Shown: positions 5,901 to 6,680 of the stretch, one piece after another
How positions within the stretch are numbered: the stretch's first letter is position 1
How the letters are laid out: each line of letters starts with the position of its first letter
Source of the DNA: Paracoccaceae bacterium
GTDB lineage: Bacteria; Pseudomonadota; Alphaproteobacteria; Rhodobacterales; Rhodobacteraceae
Length of the DNA stretch: 6,680 bases
Direction: 5' to 3'
NCBI GenBank assembly: GCA_007121055.1
Contig: SKMM01000130.1
Location: 1 to 6,680, forward strand
Program-made: the position numbers and the translations under genes
Notes under the pieces: model-generated
What the model was told of the DNA's origin: nothing
The model's database searches: none
Seen by the model: only the letters and a program-made list of their open reading frames with translations

Positions 5901-6219
5901 AGCGACCGCCACAGCGCCCTCATCGCCGGCCGTAGCCGCCCCTACGGCCCCGGTCGCTCAGGCGCCGTCGCTGCCCACCCGGGCCTCCGTGGCCCAGCAG
6001 GCGACCGAGACCCGAGCGATCAACCTGCGCCGGGTCAACCTGATCGGCGTTTTTGGCACCAGTTCCCAGCGCCGTGCCCTGGTGCGCCTGTCCAACGGGC
6101 AGATCGCCGCGGTGCGGGTGGGCGATCGTCTGGATGGTGGTCAGGTTGCAGCCATCGGCGACAACGAGCTGCGCTATGTGCGGAACGGACGCAACACGGT
6201 CCTGCGCATCGGAGGCTGA
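2971..6219 (+). CDS. Bitopic inner-membrane protein: PilM/GspL-like cytoplasmic domain plus GspC/PilP-like periplasmic domain
   Basis: The 1082-residue product has five parts. Residues 1-155 resemble the actin-like domain of GspL/PilM: an opening strand pair (NFALTLSHQGVALLQR, 4-19), a strand LVIPQSEILYTDLP (60-73), a helix with REALVGVTPYPVDRLAFDW (87-105), and VAVVARQTLEEAEAFADAHG (114-133). Residues ~160-480 are a disordered Ala/Pro/Glu linker ending in the basic FGARKRPSPHPRP. Residues ~481-503 form the only membrane helix; the basic flank before it predicts an N-in, C-out orientation. Residues ~505-1010 are a Pro/Ala/Asp-rich periplasmic linker. Residues ~1014-1082 match the pattern of the GspC/PilP homology region: NLIGVFG, RALVRLSNGQ, VRVGDRLDGG, then ELRYVRNGR. 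GspL and GspC are separate inner-membrane platform proteins of type II secretion, and PilM and PilP the pilus equivalents; here both kinds of domain seem joined in one chain. No partner gene is in the window. Function is unknown; a structural or bridging role between cytoplasm and outer envelope is inferred. The domain assignments rest on pattern resemblance. The ATG at 2971 has only a weak ribosome site. Confidence 0.8.
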   Translation: MTPNFALTLSHQGVALLQRAPRGWLLVGEVALDDPAMDASLAALRATALSMAPEGLATKLVIPQSEILYTDLPSPGPDPLVREAAIREALVGVTPYPVDRLAFDWSGSGDRLRVAVVARQTLEEAEAFADAHGFDPVSFVARPEDGQFLGEPFFGLAARLGPAAQVERDVVAVTVSGRAERPAAEVKPIFARSASVSAGAVRPEFAADVQAPQDGDSGTAPGDAEAVAPVDGVGKMNEPKVQAVRTFDAAHATSVPEQDPAATAPATAEATRDTAPAEAPRDGETSAAKAEPEPPRSDPPSASEPAGPDSARAAQPSAPSVAAPMAPAPSSSAPQVCVEGHNQPPQRVAPIVEKAGSAPDKRLGKAATDGPAPAAPALAEVNRADPAGWRRPGSGARIPVPEKSEVAQSPRNPAPAIEAPPADLSAAVGKPLAAGAAVTLATLKERSRQPLAVDGSASEAEAMTVFGARKRPSPHPRPSTGLVVTGALALVLAAVGVWAAVFLPESDRSAALAPDTGEAAALAGSDLAVEQATADTLAEVTAADPEAPVPFNVDEPIEPVTADADSAEDPVRAAADSRPGRAPTDAPDGFAQPTPDAVEALGLAPRPLGPDDLHQVRLEEMLAPADAPDAPTGPRLPNLGAPPPDIETVLGGVTDMPAEGGREVTGQPPEQDVVVEVRTGAPDIVPDLRRTLRSRHLLLEGGIAVPADAEPLPRPPGLGGDGTLRTPPDVPLSGPASSDGTEFATASAEPSAAEGQQGRDRLTSTGEDLGSAPMTAAPQTGGQTGEADPAAEPEVEVRNSASLWAPRAVADYGQAGIQPDALARAVGAPERDRAAAIGASLAAGDRTADPASVPEAQAEAAAETILALPSTGLAPRARPSRLSIPPGPTHLVIQSPAAADPRPPLRPGSIVDLAAAAEARLASATEQAVAASPLPGVRPSDFGAVVARARAATTPATATAAAATSVAAAATPPASAAATATAPSSPAVAAPTAPVAQAPSLPTRASVAQQATETRAINLRRVNLIGVFGTSSQRRALVRLSNGQIAAVRVGDRLDGGQVAAIGDNELRYVRNGRNTVLRIGG

Positions 6220-6680
6220 AGGCACCGCTCTTTTGGGTGCGCCAGCTTCCTGCTGCGGAGCGAACACGGTAGTGCAAGGCAGGGGGAAGAGGGCCGATTT
6301 GTAGTCCGGAACAGCGCTGCGAGCTGCGTCATCCCTTCAGGCTGGAGCCGGGGTCCTACGCCGGGATTGGTTTGCGTCGATATGGATGTTGGCGAGTGAC
6401 GCCGGCCTCCATGCCAAGGCTGCTTCAAGGGTTTTCGTGAACGTGGTGGCGCGGGAAAGAAGCTGTGCTCGGATGCCTCGGTTTTCGGTGTCAGTGTTGT
6501 GTTCGAGGCGGCCGGGTCGCAGTGGTGGCGGGTGACGAGAGGCGCCGAGGCGCGACCGATTAGACCCCATGATCGCGGCGTGAGCTGACTGGGTCGGCGG
6601 CCTCTCCCGCGGCATTCTCCGTTCGAGGGTTGCGCCAGACGGGCTGGCGCCGAGCCTCAAGAATGGGGGAGAGACCGGAT
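6220..6680. other. Region after the large gene with no convincing gene
   Basis: These 461 bases contain open frames on both strands (the longest on the minus strand at 6660-6337), but their translations are rich in Arg, Pro and Ser, match no family I recognise, and lack a good ribosome site. Base composition looks less GC-rich and less codon-structured than the genes to the left. No tRNA or terminator with a T-run was found. Just after the stop, GCACC and GGTGC could form only a weak five-base stem with the T-run in its loop. The window ends in GGGGGAGAGACCGGAT; this resembles a ribosome site shortly before a start codon, so a plus-strand gene may begin at or just past the edge. The region could also hold decayed mobile-element DNA, but I see no terminal repeats or transposase motif. 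Confidence 0.5.
6632..6650. repeat. GC-rich inverted repeat (hairpin) near the right edge
   Basis: GCGCCAG (6632-6638) pairs perfectly with CTGGCGC (6644-6650) around an ACGGG loop. No T-run follows on either strand, so it is not a standard intrinsic terminator. It lies about 20 bases before the purine-rich end of the window and could be an operator or leader structure for a gene beyond the edge. Confidence 0.35.

Noticed and set aside
2971..6219. Reading the large protein as translation initiation factor IF-2 or TonB because of its Ala/Pro-rich linker
   Set aside because: There is no GTPase motif, and the C-terminus follows the GspC/PilP pattern rather than a TonB C-terminal domain; the resemblance would be composition only.
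6220..6245. Possible terminator just after the large gene
   Set aside because: The only pairing is a five-base GCACC/GGTGC stem with the T-run inside its loop, which is not the layout of an intrinsic terminator.
1..6680. CRISPR array, tRNA, rRNA or intact insertion sequence
   Set aside because: I saw no regularly spaced repeats, no tRNA arm motifs, no rRNA sequence, and no transposase motif or terminal inverted repeats.

Overview
This is a very GC-rich stretch whose gene families and start-site signals look alphaproteobacterial, most like Rhodobacterales (Rhodobacter/Paracoccus relatives). That placement is an inference from protein style: the SpeD/SpeE pair, a SIMPL protein, and a long Ala/Pro-rich envelope protein of a kind I associate with that order. 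No rRNA or other marker gene is present to confirm it.

Layout: (1) bases 1-191 hold the 3' end of a plus-strand gene with a basic Arg/Gly-rich tail, possibly a DEAD-box RNA helicase. (2) About 500 bases without a convincing gene follow; their last 110 bases carry iterated short repeats and a stray strong Shine-Dalgarno sequence. (3) speD (693-1187) and speE (1254-2099) form a two-gene polyamine unit, separated by a perfect 10-bp GC hairpin. SpeD would make decarboxylated S-adenosylmethionine and SpeE would transfer its aminopropyl group to putrescine to give spermidine. (4) A SIMPL/DUF541 periplasmic protein gene (2828-2124, minus strand) converges on speE, with 24 bases between the two stop codons. 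(5) It diverges, across a 142-bp intergenic region, from a single 1082-codon gene (2971-6219) that fills half the window. (6) The last ~460 bases have no convincing gene; they hold a GC hairpin and perhaps the leader of a gene beyond the edge.

The point of most interest is the 1082-residue protein. Its first ~155 residues look like a PilM/GspL-type actin-like cytoplasmic domain. One membrane helix lies at about 481-503. Its last ~70 residues look like the periplasmic homology-region domain of GspC/PilP. Ala/Pro-rich linkers of roughly 320 residues (cytoplasmic) and 510 residues (periplasmic) join these parts. It therefore resembles separate components of a type II secretion or type IV pilus inner-membrane platform fused into one chain, with no other secretion or pilus gene in the window. 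The SIMPL protein, predicted to be in the periplasm, is its divergent neighbour. The polyamine genes appear to be an independent housekeeping unit.
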